Shown: positions 52,992 to 61,871, counted from the first letter of the stretch. The stretch: DNA of 64,000 nt from Burkholderia cepacia (GCF_001039005.1 NZ_LDWR01000033.1:62001-126000), one strand, 5' to 3'. Translations and numbers: made by a program. The notes: a model not told the origin generated them from the letters alone.

Positions 52992-53249
52992 CGTGGTTTT
53001 CCTGTCTGGGCGCGACGGCCGGCGGGCGGCGCCGCGCGATGCGGTCGTTGCCGCTGGCGGACAAATGGTAACTGACGGTGGGGAAGCTGCGCAGCCCTAA
53101 GGGTACGGTGCCAGGGGGCCTGAATGTGTTACCGGTGCGAGCGGCCGGTTTACCGGCCATTACGGATCGCTTGCGCGGAGACAGGTGCGTGCCGGCCGCC
53201 GCGGGGGGCGCGGCCGGCGGTCAGTCGGGATGGCGGGAGCGGTGCGGCG

Positions 53250-53534
53250 TCAGTGGCAGCGCACGGGTACCGGGACGGGTTCGGCGGCGGACCGCCATGA
53301 CGACGGCTCCGTCGCGGCCGGCTGGCTCGTGCGGCGTGCGCCGCCCTTCCCGTTGCGCTGCCGGCGATGATCGAACCACGCGAACCCGAGCGCCGCGAGC
53401 GAGCCGCCCGGCACGACCAGCATCGTCACGTACAGCGCGATCTTCCAGCCGCGGTGCGGCCCGGAAAACACATGATGAGCGGTATCGGTCAGGTTGCGGC
53501 GCAGCGCGCCGGCGGCATTTTTCAGGAACAGCAT
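53250..53534 (-). CDS. Small membrane protein, unknown function
   Basis: A 94-residue protein starting MLFLKNAAGALRRNLTDTAHHVF, with one hydrophobic helix (about 28-49, WKIALYVTMLVVPGGSLAALGF) and a polar, Arg/Ser/Pro-rich C-terminus. GAGG is nine bases upstream of the ATG at 53534. I do not recognise a family. It sits between the outer-membrane channel and marR, and its N-terminal part looks protein-like in composition, whereas the C-terminal half could be read-through. Moderate confidence that it is real. Confidence 0.5.
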   Translation of the reverse strand: MLFLKNAAGALRRNLTDTAHHVFSGPHRGWKIALYVTMLVVPGGSLAALGFAWFDHRRQRNGKGGARRTSQPAATEPSSWRSAAEPVPVPVRCH

Positions 53535-53633
53535 CGCGAACATCCTCGGGGGCCCGGCAGTGCGGGCGAATCGGTCAGAACATCGTCTCCGGCAGTGCAA
53601 CATGCACGTCGTAACTGGTTGCCTCAAATAATA

Positions 53634-53662
53634 TTGACTAAGCAATCATTTTTCAAGATACT
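53634..53662 (+). promoter_or_regulatory. Predicted promoter of marR with overlapping dyad
   Basis: TTGACT (53634-53639) and GATACT (53657-53662) are 17 bases apart. ATTG and CAAT arms (53633-53646) span the -35 box, where a repressor would block RNA polymerase; the sequence CTAAGCAATC is shared with the site before emrB. Confidence 0.6.
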
Positions 53663-53708
53663 GGGCGCGTTTTAACCTGAAACGCACTATTGCTGTGTGC
53701 GCAATCGC

Positions 53709-54197
53709 ATGACCGGCGGCCTCTACGATCCCGAGAACATCGCGCTGGAAACGAGCCTCGGCTATTACCTGTCGAAGGCGAAGCAGGCGCTCGTCGAGCG
53801 GATGGATCGCGCGCTCGAGCCGCTCGACCTCACCGCGCAGCAGATCGGCGTGATCCTGCTGCTGTCGCGCGGTTACGCGAGCACGCCGTTCGAGCTGTCT
53901 CGCAAGATGTCGTACGACAGCGGGTCGATGACGCGGATGCTCGACCGGCTCGAACGCAAGGGGCTGGTCGCGCGCTCGCGCAGCGAGCAGGATCGCCGGA
54001 TGATCGAGCTGACGCTGACCGAACGCGGCGCCGAGGCGGCCCGCGCGCTGCCGTCGCTGATCGCGACCGCGCTCAACGCGCAGCTCGACGGTTTCTCGGC
54101 CGACGAACTCGCGACGCTCACCGGCCTGCTGCAGCGCTTCATCGCCAACGGGCCCGGCACGACCGATTGCCCGAAACCCGACGACGCGGACAACTGA
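53709..54197 (+). CDS. MarR-family regulator of an efflux pump
   Basis: A 162-residue MarR-type winged-helix repressor. The helix-turn-helix and wing read LTAQQIGVILLLSRGYASTPFELSRKMSYDSGSMTRMLDRLERKGLVARSRSEQDRRMIELTL. The ATG at 53709 is preferred over a GTG four codons upstream. emrB follows 177 bases later on the same strand, so this is probably its local repressor; ligands of such regulators are usually aromatic or phenolic compounds. Confidence 0.9.
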   Translation: MTGGLYDPENIALETSLGYYLSKAKQALVERMDRALEPLDLTAQQIGVILLLSRGYASTPFELSRKMSYDSGSMTRMLDRLERKGLVARSRSEQDRRMIELTLTERGAEAARALPSLIATALNAQLDGFSADELATLTGLLQRFIANGPGTTDCPKPDDADN

Positions 54198-54223
54198 TGC
54201 GCGCGGAGGCCCCATGTCTAGGT

Positions 54224-54237
54224 TAAGCATTCGCTTA
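54224..54237. promoter_or_regulatory. Inverted repeat between marR and emrB (probable operator)
   Basis: TAAGC, ATTC, GCTTA form a perfect 5-4-5 dyad. The left half repeats the TAAGCA-TC pattern at the marR promoter (53639-53647), so the same repressor may bind both. Confidence 0.5.
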
Positions 54238-54374
54238 TTTCTCTGTCTGGGCAGAAGATGACAAGGCACGCGCTTCACTTTTTTCCTTATCCGTTCCACC
54301 CGGCCGGGCCGCGCTGCGTTGCGCACCCGTGCGTTGCGCCGGCGCGTCGCGCGCGCCGCGTCTAGGAGATTCCG

Positions 54375-55937
54375 ATGTCCGCCACCACGGCATCCGCCGC
54401 CTCCCCCGCCGCCCAACCCGCGCCGCTCACCGGCGGCGCGCTCGCGCTGCTCACGGTCGGGCTCGCGCTCGGCACCTTCATGGAGGTGCTCGACACGTCG
54501 ATCGCGAACGTCGCGGTGCCGACCATCTCGGGCAGCCTCGGCGTCGCGACGAGCGAAGGCACCTGGGTGATCTCGTCGTACTCGGTCGCGTCCGCGATCG
54601 CGGTGCCGCTGACCGGCTGGCTCGCGCGGCGCGTCGGCGAAGTGCGGCTCTTCACGCTGTCGGTGCTCGCGTTCACGATCGCGTCGGCACTGTGCGGCCT
54701 CGCGAACAACTTCGAGACGCTGATCGCGTTCCGGCTGCTGCAGGGCCTCGTGTCGGGGCCGATGGTGCCGCTGTCGCAGACGATCCTGATGCGCAGCTAC
54801 CCGCCCGCGAAGCGCGGGCTTGCGCTCGGGTTATGGGCGATGACGGTGATCGTCGCGCCGATCTTCGGCCCGCTGCTGGGCGGTTGGATCAGCGACAACT
54901 ACACATGGCCGTGGATCTTCTACATCAACCTGCCGATCGGCGTGTTCTCGGCGGTCTGCGCGTACTTCCTGCTGCGCGGCCGCGAGACGAAGACGACGAA
55001 GCAGCGGATCGACGCGGTCGGCCTCGCGCTGCTCGTGATCGGCGTGTCGTGCCTGCAGATGATGCTCGACCTCGGCAAGGACCGCGACTGGTTCAACTCG
55101 TCGTTCATCGTCGCGCTCGCGCTGATCGCGGTCGTGTCGCTCGCGTTCATGCTGGTGTGGGAGACGACCGAGAAGGAGCCGGTGGTCGACCTGTCGCTGT
55201 TCAAGGACCGCAATTTCGCGCTCGGGGCGCTGATCATCTCGTTCGGCTTCATGGCGTTCTTCGGCTCGGTCGTGATCTTCCCGCTGTGGCTGCAGACGGT
55301 GATGGGCTACACGGCCGGCAAGGCCGGCCTCGCGACCGCGCCGGTCGGGCTGCTCGCGCTCGTGCTGTCGCCGCTGATCGGCCGCAACATGCACCGGCTC
55401 GACCTGCGAATGGTCGCGAGTTTCGCGTTCATCGTGTTCGCCGGCGTGTCGATCTGGAACTCGACGTTTACGCTCGACGTGCCGTTCAACCACGTGATCC
55501 TGCCGCGGCTCGTGCAGGGGATCGGCGTCGCGTGTTTCTTCGTGCCGATGACGACGATCACGCTGTCGAGCATCTCCGACGAGCGGCTCGCGAGCGCGTC
55601 GGGGCTGTCGAACTTCCTGCGCACGCTGTCGGGCGCGATCGGCACCGCGGCCAGCTCGACGTTCTGGGAGAACGACGCGATCTACCACCACGCGCGGCTC
55701 TCGGAATCGGTGAGCATCTACGCGCAGAACACGACCGACTACCAGGGCGCGCTGGCGCAGCTCGGCATCGTCGGGCAGACGGCCAACGCGCAGCTCAACC
55801 AGCTCGTCACGCAGCAGGGCTTCATGATGGCGACCAACGACTTCTTCCTGCTGTCGGCGTTCATGTTCGGCGCGCTCGCGGCGCTCGTGTGGATCACGAA
55901 GCCGAAGAAGGGGGCGGGGCCGGCGATGGGGCATTGA
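54375..55937 (+). CDS. EmrB-type drug efflux MFS transporter (DHA2 family)
   Basis: A 520-residue inner-membrane transporter with about 14 helices, the DHA2 pattern. Motifs include the family opening LGTFMEVLDTSIANVAVPTISGSLGV, motif A-like GWLARRVGEVRLF and motif C GPLLGGWIS. Such pumps normally work with a periplasmic adaptor EmrA and an outer-membrane channel. A channel gene is 1.4 kb away in opposite orientation, but no HlyD/EmrA-type gene is in the window. The gene is controlled most likely by the marR gene just upstream. Confidence 0.92.
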   Translation: MSATTASAASPAAQPAPLTGGALALLTVGLALGTFMEVLDTSIANVAVPTISGSLGVATSEGTWVISSYSVASAIAVPLTGWLARRVGEVRLFTLSVLAFTIASALCGLANNFETLIAFRLLQGLVSGPMVPLSQTILMRSYPPAKRGLALGLWAMTVIVAPIFGPLLGGWISDNYTWPWIFYINLPIGVFSAVCAYFLLRGRETKTTKQRIDAVGLALLVIGVSCLQMMLDLGKDRDWFNSSFIVALALIAVVSLAFMLVWETTEKEPVVDLSLFKDRNFALGALIISFGFMAFFGSVVIFPLWLQTVMGYTAGKAGLATAPVGLLALVLSPLIGRNMHRLDLRMVASFAFIVFAGVSIWNSTFTLDVPFNHVILPRLVQGIGVACFFVPMTTITLSSISDERLASASGLSNFLRTLSGAIGTAASSTFWENDAIYHHARLSESVSIYAQNTTDYQGALAQLGIVGQTANAQLNQLVTQQGFMMATNDFFLLSAFMFGALAALVWITKPKKGAGPAMGH

Positions 55938-55997
55938 ACGCGTGGCGGGCGGCCATTGCGCCCGTCCGTTCCGCGTGCCCGCCGGGCGCCTCAGCCG

Positions 55998-56924
55998 TCA
56001 CTCCCGCGCCCGCAACCCGCCGAACGCGAGATCGTCGACGGGCGCGACCGGCAGCGTCGCCCGCGCGACGTCGAGCCAAGCACGCGCCGCGTGCGACAGG
56101 TAACCCTTCTTCAGCCAGCCGAGCGCGATCGCCCACGTGATTTCCGGCTCGACGATCGGCCGGCACGTGAACTGCCCCGCATCGAGCCGCCGGCAATACG
56201 GCTCGGGCAGCAGCGCGATGCCGACCCCCGCATGCACGAGCGCGGCCATGAAATCCCAATGGCCGCTGCGGCTCACGATCGACGGCGTGAAGCCGACCTT
56301 CCGGCACGCATCGAGCACCGCGTCGTGCAGCGCGAGGCTTTCCGCATAGAACACGAACGACTCGCGCGCGAGATCCGCGAGCGGCACGGCCGCGTGATCC
56401 TCCCAGCGCGACTCGCGCGGCGCGACGAGCCATAGCGGCGCGCGCACCATCGGCAGCCGCTCGAACGTGCCGGGGTCGACCGGCTCCAGCAGCCCGCCAA
56501 GCTCCAGCTCGCCCGACATCAGCGCGGCCTCGATCATCCGCGCGCCCTGCTCGAACAGCTTCAGCTCGATGTTCGGATAACGCTGCTTGTACGCGGCGAT
56601 GATCGGCGTGAACAGCGAGCCGCCCAGCGGCGGGACGCCGATCGTCAGTTCGCCGCGCCCGAGCGTGCCGAGATCGTTCAGCTCCGACTGCAGCTGCGCC
56701 TGCGCGGCGAGCACGTCCTGGCCGCGCTGGAATACGATGCGCCCCGCATCGGTGAGCACCATCTGCCGGCCGTCGCGCAGCAGCAGCGGCGAGCCGATCT
56801 CGTCCTCGAGTGCCTTCACCATCTTGCTGATGGTCGGCTGGGTCACGAACAGCCGGTCGGCCGCCGCGGTGAAGCTCTGCTGGCGGACCACCTCGACGAA
56901 GTACCGCAGCGCGCGCAATTCCAT
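55998..56924 (-). CDS. LysR-family regulator (CidR-like)
   Basis: A 308-residue LysR-type regulator with the N-terminal helix-turn-helix (MELRALRYFVEVVRQQSFTAAADRLFVTQPTISKMVKALE) and a two-lobe effector domain. The ATG at 56924 gives the standard N-terminus and has GGGGAG six bases upstream. It is divergent from the cidA/lrgA-cidB/lrgB pair; LysR regulators next to cid genes typically activate them in response to acetate or related weak acids. A T-N11-A dyad lies between the two starts (56962-56976). Confidence 0.9.
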   Translation of the reverse strand: MELRALRYFVEVVRQQSFTAAADRLFVTQPTISKMVKALEDEIGSPLLLRDGRQMVLTDAGRIVFQRGQDVLAAQAQLQSELNDLGTLGRGELTIGVPPLGGSLFTPIIAAYKQRYPNIELKLFEQGARMIEAALMSGELELGGLLEPVDPGTFERLPMVRAPLWLVAPRESRWEDHAAVPLADLARESFVFYAESLALHDAVLDACRKVGFTPSIVSRSGHWDFMAALVHAGVGIALLPEPYCRRLDAGQFTCRPIVEPEITWAIALGWLKKGYLSHAARAWLDVARATLPVAPVDDLAFGGLRARE

Positions 56925-56961
56925 CGAAAACTCCCCAAGTTGGTGCAACGATCCAAACGGA

Positions 56962-56976
56962 ATTCCAAACTGGAAT
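56962..56976. promoter_or_regulatory. T-N11-A dyad between the LysR gene and cidA (probable LysR box)
   Basis: ATTCC, AAACT, GGAAT: a perfect inverted repeat with T and A 11 bases apart, the classical LysR box layout. It is 38 bases from the regulator start and about 88 from the cidA start. Confidence 0.6.
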
Positions 56977-57063
56977 GTAAAGGATAGAGACAAGTCATTT
57001 TATTTATGGTTAGGGGAAACCCTATACTCGCACCATCAACGGAATATCTGTATGGAGCCTGCC

Positions 57064-57540
57064 ATGACCAAGCCGACCGCTACTGCCGCCGCCCGCCCCG
57101 CCGCCTCGGGCAGCATGACGCGCGCGGGCCGGATCGCGCTGCAGGCCGCCGCGCTCGGCGCGCTGTGGATGGCCGTCGACTGGGCCGTGCGGACGATCGG
57201 GCTGCCGATTCCGTCCGGTGTGGTCGGCCTCGCGGTGCTCCTCGTGCTGCTGTTCTCGGGCCGCGTCGCGCCTGCGTGGGTGAAGGACGGCGCGAACTGG
57301 CTGCTGTCCGACATGCTGCTGTTCTTCGTGCCGGCCGCCGTCGCGGCCGTCCAGTACGGCGGGCTGTTCCGCGAGGACGGCTGGCGCATCGCGCTGGTGA
57401 TGCTCGCGGGCACCGCGTTCGTGATGGTCGCGGTGGCCGTCGCGGTCGATCTCGCCGCGAAGCTCGAGCGCCGGCTGGCCGTGCAGCGCGTGTTCGCCGA
57501 ACGCCGCCGTGCGCGCCTGAGCGCCGCGCCCGCCCACTGA
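57064..57540 (+). CDS. CidA/LrgA-family holin-like protein
   Basis: A 158-residue membrane protein with four hydrophobic segments (about 20-45, 49-65, 78-100, 107-135). The family tracts GLPIPSGVVGLAVLLVLLF and KDGANWLLSDMLLFFVPAAVA are clear. The family forms membrane pores or export channels affecting autolysis or pyruvate/acetate movement. The ATG at 57064 has GGAG six bases upstream. Its C-terminus is basic. The cidB/lrgB gene follows after 13 bases, and a LysR regulator is divergent. Confidence 0.88.
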   Translation: MTKPTATAAARPAASGSMTRAGRIALQAAALGALWMAVDWAVRTIGLPIPSGVVGLAVLLVLLFSGRVAPAWVKDGANWLLSDMLLFFVPAAVAAVQYGGLFREDGWRIALVMLAGTAFVMVAVAVAVDLAAKLERRLAVQRVFAERRRARLSAAPAH

Positions 57541-57553
57541 GCCGGAGCCGCGC

Positions 57554-58276
57554 ATGCCTGCCTTGCTGTCGAACCTGTCCGCCGACCACGTGAATACAGC
57601 GATCTCGTTCGGCTGCTTCGTGCTGACGGTCGTGCTGTATGTCGCGTCGAAGCGGCTCTACGCGTACAAGAAGACGCTGCTGTTCTCGCCGCTCGTGTTC
57701 GTGCCGGGCGTGCTGGTGCTGCTCGTCCTGCTGACCGGCATCCCGTATTCGGTCTACTTCCGCGACACGCGCTGGCTGATGTGGCTGCTCGGCCCGGCGA
57801 CGATCGCGTTCGCGGTGCCGATCTACGAATATCGCGACCTGATCCGCCGGCACTGGCTGTCGCTGTCGGTCGGCGTCGCGGTCGGGATCGGCGCGGGCGT
57901 GTGCGGATCGCTGCTGCTGGCGAAGCTGCTGCACCTGTCGCCCGAGCTGCAGCGCTCGCTGATGACACGCTCGGTGTCGACGCCGTTCGCGCTCGCCGTA
58001 TCCGACAAGATCCATGCGCCGAAGGACCTCACGGCCCTGTTCGTGATCGCGACCGGCATCTGCGGGATGCTGCTCGGCGAGATCGTGCTGGCGCTCGTGC
58101 CGATGCGCACGCGGCTCGCGCGCGGCGCGCTGTTCGGCGCGGCCGCCCATGGCGTGGGCACCGCGAAGGCGCGCGAGATCGGCAACGAGGAAGGCGTCGT
58201 GTCGAGCCTCACGATGATGATCGCCGGCGTCGCGATGGTGCTGATCGCGCCGCTGCTGACGCTGCTGCCGATCTGA
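57554..58276 (+). CDS. CidB/LrgB-family membrane protein
   Basis: A 240-residue membrane protein with seven or more helices and the LrgB blocks GPATIAFAVPIYEYRDLIRRHW, SVSTPFALAVSDKIHAPKDLTALFVIATGICGMLLGE and FGAAAHGVGTAKAREIGNEEGVVSSL. It works with the CidA/LrgA partner just upstream. The role is in murein hydrolase control or small-acid transport. The gap to cidA is 13 bases, so they are one operon. Confidence 0.92.
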   Translation: MPALLSNLSADHVNTAISFGCFVLTVVLYVASKRLYAYKKTLLFSPLVFVPGVLVLLVLLTGIPYSVYFRDTRWLMWLLGPATIAFAVPIYEYRDLIRRHWLSLSVGVAVGIGAGVCGSLLLAKLLHLSPELQRSLMTRSVSTPFALAVSDKIHAPKDLTALFVIATGICGMLLGEIVLALVPMRTRLARGALFGAAAHGVGTAKAREIGNEEGVVSSLTMMIAGVAMVLIAPLLTLLPI

Positions 58277-58491
58277 CGGCCCGCGCCGGGCGGCCGACGC
58301 CCGCCTGGCATGCCGGGCCGCCCTCGGCCGCGCCCGGCATGACGCGTTGCGCCGCCGCCCGCACCCTGCATCGAGCCGACACGCGGCCGACAATCGGCTG
58401 AGATAGCCGCAAATCCCCCCTCTTTTCCGCCCATCGGGCTCGGCCCGGATGCCGAACAATGCATGCTACGAGACATCACGCACGCATTCAC

Positions 58492-58995
58492 ATGGCCTCC
58501 ACGACCGCAAACCCGACCGCCGACAAGCCGGCTTCCTCCGGCAAGTTCAAGCGCATCGCGCTCATCGCCGTCATCGCGCTGGGTGCGGCCGCTGCCGCCG
58601 CCGGCGGCATGTACGTGTTCCTGAGCAAGGAAGGCGTCGGCCGTGCGAGCGCGCCCGCCGAGCCGGCACCGCTTGCCGCGCCGGTGTTCTTCCCGCTCGA
58701 CCCGCTGACCGTGAACCTGCAGTCGGACGACGGCGCGCAGCATTACCTGCGCGTCGGCCTGTCGCTGAAGCTCACCGACCCGAAGGCGCAGGAGCAACTG
58801 ACCGCGCGGATGCCGGAGATCCGCAGCCGGATCCTGCTCGCGCTGTCGAACAAGCATCCCGAGGAACTCGCGACGCCGGACGGCAAACGTTCGCTCGCGA
58901 AGGAACTGCGGGACCTGATCGAGCAGCCGACGCAGCCGGGCAACCAGCGCGCGAAGGTCGACGACGTGTTGTTTACCGAATTCGTCGTCCAGTAA
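58492..58995 (+). CDS. fliL: Flagellar basal-body protein FliL
   Basis: A 167-residue bitopic inner-membrane protein that surrounds the flagellar stator. One helix (about 22-45, RIALIAVIALGAAAAAAGGMYVFL) follows a short cytoplasmic N-terminus. The periplasmic SPFH-like domain has FFPLDPLTVNLQSDDGAQHYLRVGLSLKL and ends VLFTEFVVQ, the family's C-terminal signature. The ATG at 58492 is preferred to one 11 codons earlier. It opens fliL-M-N-O-P-Q-R. Confidence 0.93.
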   Translation: MASTTANPTADKPASSGKFKRIALIAVIALGAAAAAAGGMYVFLSKEGVGRASAPAEPAPLAAPVFFPLDPLTVNLQSDDGAQHYLRVGLSLKLTDPKAQEQLTARMPEIRSRILLALSNKHPEELATPDGKRSLAKELRDLIEQPTQPGNQRAKVDDVLFTEFVVQ

Positions 58996-59017
58996 CGCGG
59001 CCGCGAAAGGAGCGCGC

Positions 59018-60016
59018 ATGGGCCACCAGGAGTTCATGTCCCAGGAGGAGGTCGATGCCCTCCTCAAGGGCGTCACGGGCGAAACCGATGCAGTCGACGA
59101 GCAGCGCGACACATCGGGCGTCCGCCCCTACAACATCGCCACGCAGGAGCGAATCGTCCGCGGCCGGATGCCCGGCCTCGAGATCATCAACGACCGCTTC
59201 GCGCGGTTGCTGCGGATCGGCATCTTCAACTTCATGCGGCGCACGGCGGAAATCTCCGTGAGCCAGGTGAAGGTGCAGAAGTACAGCGAGTTCACCCGCA
59301 ACCTGCCGATCCCGACGAACCTGAACCTCGTGCACGTGAAGCCGCTGCGCGGCACGTCGCTGTTCGTGTTCGACCCGAACCTCGTGTTCTTCGTCGTCGA
59401 CAACCTGTTCGGCGGCGACGGGCGCTTTCACACGCGCGTCGAGGGCCGCGATTTCACGGCCACCGAGCAGCGGATCATCGGCAAGCTGCTGAACCTCGTG
59501 TTCGAGCACTACGCGACCGCGTGGAAAAGCGTGCGGCCGCTGCAGTTCGAATTCGTGCGCTCGGAAATGCACACGCAGTTCGCGAACGTCGCGACGCCGA
59601 ACGAGATCGTGATCGTCACGCAGTTCTCGATCGAGTTCGGGCCGACGGGCGGCACGCTGCACATCTGCATGCCGTACTCGATGATCGAGCCGATCCGCGA
59701 CGTGCTCAGTTCGCCGATCCAGGGCGAGGCGCTCGAAGTCGACCGCCGCTGGGTGCGCGTGCTGTCGCAGCAGGTGCAGGCCGCCGAGGTCGAGCTGAGC
59801 GCGAATCTCGCCGAGATCTCGTCGACGTTCGAGAAGATCCTGAACCTGCGCGCGGGCGACGTGCTGCCGCTGGAGATCGCCGACACGATCACCGCGAAGG
59901 TCGACGGCGTGCCGGTGATGGAATGCGGCTACGGAATTTTCAATGGTCAATATGCATTGCGCGTGCAGAAGATGATCAGCGCGGGCGATACGATGAAGGA
60001 AGGTGGATATGAGTGA
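59018..60016 (+). CDS. fliM: Flagellar motor switch protein FliM
   Basis: C-ring protein that binds phosphorylated CheY and sets motor direction. The 332-residue protein has the CheY-binding N-terminal peptide FMSQEEVDALLKG, the middle domain with MRRTAEISVSQVKVQKYSEF and the GGDGRFHTRVEGRDFT block, and a C-terminal SpoA domain (LRAGDVLPLEIADTITAKVDGVP). AAAGGAG lies seven bases before the ATG. It overlaps the fliN start. Confidence 0.96.
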   Translation: MGHQEFMSQEEVDALLKGVTGETDAVDEQRDTSGVRPYNIATQERIVRGRMPGLEIINDRFARLLRIGIFNFMRRTAEISVSQVKVQKYSEFTRNLPIPTNLNLVHVKPLRGTSLFVFDPNLVFFVVDNLFGGDGRFHTRVEGRDFTATEQRIIGKLLNLVFEHYATAWKSVRPLQFEFVRSEMHTQFANVATPNEIVIVTQFSIEFGPTGGTLHICMPYSMIEPIRDVLSSPIQGEALEVDRRWVRVLSQQVQAAEVELSANLAEISSTFEKILNLRAGDVLPLEIADTITAKVDGVPVMECGYGIFNGQYALRVQKMISAGDTMKEGGYE

Positions 60017-60500
60017 GCTGAACCAGACGCCCGAGGACGACGTGCAAGCGATGGCCGATGCGGCCCTCGCGGCATCGGCCGCCGCCGCTCAGGCGGCACC
60101 GGCCGCGGCGGAAGAGGATCCGGGCATCGACGACTGGGCCGCCGCGCTCGCCGAGCAGAACCAGCAGCCGGTGCAGCCGGGCGCGACGGGCGCCGGCGTG
60201 TTCCAGCCGCTGTCGAAGGCCGCGGCGAGCTCGACGCACAACGACATCGAGATGATTCTCGACATCCCGGTCAAGATGACCGTGGAACTCGGCCGCACGA
60301 AGATCGCGATTCGCAACCTGCTGCAGCTCGCGCAGGGCTCGGTGGTCGAGCTGGACGGCATGGCCGGCGAGCCGATGGACGTGCTCGTGAACGGCTGCCT
60401 GATCGCGCAGGGCGAGGTCGTGGTCGTCAACGACAAGTTCGGCATCCGTCTCACCGACATCATCACCCCGGCTGAACGTATCCGGAAGCTGAATCGATGA
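60009..60500 (+). CDS. fliN: Flagellar motor switch protein FliN
   Basis: C-ring protein of 163 residues. The SpoA domain is C-terminal (DIEMILDIPVKMTVELGRTKIAIRNLLQLAQGSVVELDGMAGEPMDVLVNG); the N-terminal 75 residues are Ala/Gln/Pro-rich and longer than in enteric FliN. The ATG at 60009 overlaps the fliM stop and has AAGGTGG just upstream; a GTG two codons earlier is less likely. Its stop overlaps fliO. Confidence 0.95.
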   Translation: MSELNQTPEDDVQAMADAALAASAAAAQAAPAAAEEDPGIDDWAAALAEQNQQPVQPGATGAGVFQPLSKAAASSTHNDIEMILDIPVKMTVELGRTKIAIRNLLQLAQGSVVELDGMAGEPMDVLVNGCLIAQGEVVVVNDKFGIRLTDIITPAERIRKLNR

Positions 60501-61054
60501 ACGTCGCGAAGCCCGGCCGCCGCGTGCGCATCGCGATCGCGGCTGCTGCTGCCGTCGTCGCGCCGCTCGCTTGCGCGCCGGCCGGCGCCGCCGACATGAA
60601 CGCGGTGAACAACGCCGGTTCGATCGCGTCGAGCGTGATGGTCGGTTCGGCCGCGCCGTCGCTCGGCATCGGCGCGGTGCTGCAGACGCTCGTCGGGCTC
60701 GCGGTCGTAATCGGTCTCGTGTTCGCGTGCGCGTGGCTCGCGCGCCGCTTCGGTTTCCAGCCCGCGCGACGCGGCGGCCCGCTGAAGGTCGTGTCGAGCG
60801 TCGGGCTCGGCGCGAAGGAAAGCGCGACGATCGTCGAGATCGGCGACACCTGGCTCGTGCTCGGCGTCGCGCCGGGCAACGTGCGGCTGCTGCATACGCT
60901 GCCGGCCGGCACGGCGGCGGCCACCGTGACGGCGGCATCGGCATCGGCCGACGCACCCGCCGGCGCCGGCCTGCCCGGCACGTTCGGCTCGCGGTTCCGC
61001 GACGCGCTCGCGGGCGAAGCCGCGAAACGCCTCGGTCGCGGCAAGGACCGCTGA
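60497..61054 (+). CDS. fliO: Flagellar export apparatus protein FliO
   Basis: A 185-residue membrane protein that helps assemble the FliP ring. It has an N-terminal signal-like helix (about 9-30), one clear membrane helix (about 57-83, VLQTLVGLAVVIGLVFACAW) and a cytoplasmic domain with LKVVSSVGLGAKESATIVEIGDTWLVLGV, the FliO pattern. The end is Ala/Gly-rich. The ATG overlaps the fliN stop (ATGA). Confidence 0.92.
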   Translation: MNVAKPGRRVRIAIAAAAAVVAPLACAPAGAADMNAVNNAGSIASSVMVGSAAPSLGIGAVLQTLVGLAVVIGLVFACAWLARRFGFQPARRGGPLKVVSSVGLGAKESATIVEIGDTWLVLGVAPGNVRLLHTLPAGTAAATVTAASASADAPAGAGLPGTFGSRFRDALAGEAAKRLGRGKDR

Positions 61055-61090
61055 CATGGCGCCGCGCCCTCTTTCCGTTCCCGCATTCCG

Positions 61091-61852
61091 ATGAAACACG
61101 AATTCCTGCGTCGCGCGGCGCGTTTCGCGCCCGCGCTGATCCTCTGCCTGGCCCCCGCGCTCGCATGCGCGCAGGCGAACGGCCTGCCCGCGTTCAACGC
61201 GAGCCCCGGCCCGCACGGCGGTACCACCTATTCGCTGAGCGTGCAGACGATGCTGCTGCTCACGATGCTGTCGTTCCTGCCGGCGATGCTGCTGATGATG
61301 ACGAGCTTCACGCGCATCATCATCGTGCTGTCGCTGCTGCGCCAGGCGCTCGGCACCGCGACGACGCCGCCGAACCAGGTGCTCGTCGGCCTCGCGATGT
61401 TCCTCACCTTCTTCGTGATGTCGCCGGTGCTCGACCGTGCCTACAACGACGGCTACAAGCCGTTCTCCGACGGCTCGATGCCGATGGAGCAGGCCGTGCA
61501 GCGCGGCGTCGCGCCGTTCAAGACCTTCATGCTGAAGCAGACCCGCGAGACCGATCTCGCGCTGTTCGCGAAGATCTCGAAGGCCGCGCCGATGCAGGGG
61601 CCCGAGGACGTGCCGCTGTCGCTGCTGGTGCCCGCGTTCGTCACGAGCGAGCTGAAGACGGGTTTCCAGATCGGCTTCACGGTCTTCATTCCGTTCCTGA
61701 TCATCGACATGGTCGTCGCGAGCGTGCTGATGTCGATGGGGATGATGATGGTGTCGCCGTCCACCGTGTCGCTGCCGTTCAAGCTGATGCTGTTCGTGCT
61801 GGTCGACGGCTGGCAGTTGCTGATCGGCTCGCTCGCGCAAAGCTTTACTTGA
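61091..61852 (+). CDS. fliP: Flagellar export gate protein FliP
   Basis: Core of the flagellar type III export gate. The 253-residue protein has a cleavable signal peptide (1 to about 26, ending ACA) and four helices. The family signatures LLTMLSFLPAMLLMMTSFTRIIIVLSLLRQALGT and FIPFLIIDMVVASVLMSMGMMMVSP are complete. It is 36 bases after fliO and 19 bases before fliQ. Confidence 0.96.
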   Translation: MKHEFLRRAARFAPALILCLAPALACAQANGLPAFNASPGPHGGTTYSLSVQTMLLLTMLSFLPAMLLMMTSFTRIIIVLSLLRQALGTATTPPNQVLVGLAMFLTFFVMSPVLDRAYNDGYKPFSDGSMPMEQAVQRGVAPFKTFMLKQTRETDLALFAKISKAAPMQGPEDVPLSLLVPAFVTSELKTGFQIGFTVFIPFLIIDMVVASVLMSMGMMMVSPSTVSLPFKLMLFVLVDGWQLLIGSLAQSFT

Positions 61853-61871
61853 GCCGCGGAGGAATCGCGCG

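Noticed and set aside
53143..53158. GGCCGGT/ACCGGCC palindrome downstream of the small membrane protein
   Set aside because: The loop would be only two bases and there is no T run, so it does not look like a terminator; it may be chance in GC-rich DNA.
58277..58491. GC-rich partial hairpins between cidB/lrgB and fliL as a terminator
   Set aside because: Several overlapping weak stems can be drawn, none followed by a T run; not strong enough to annotate.
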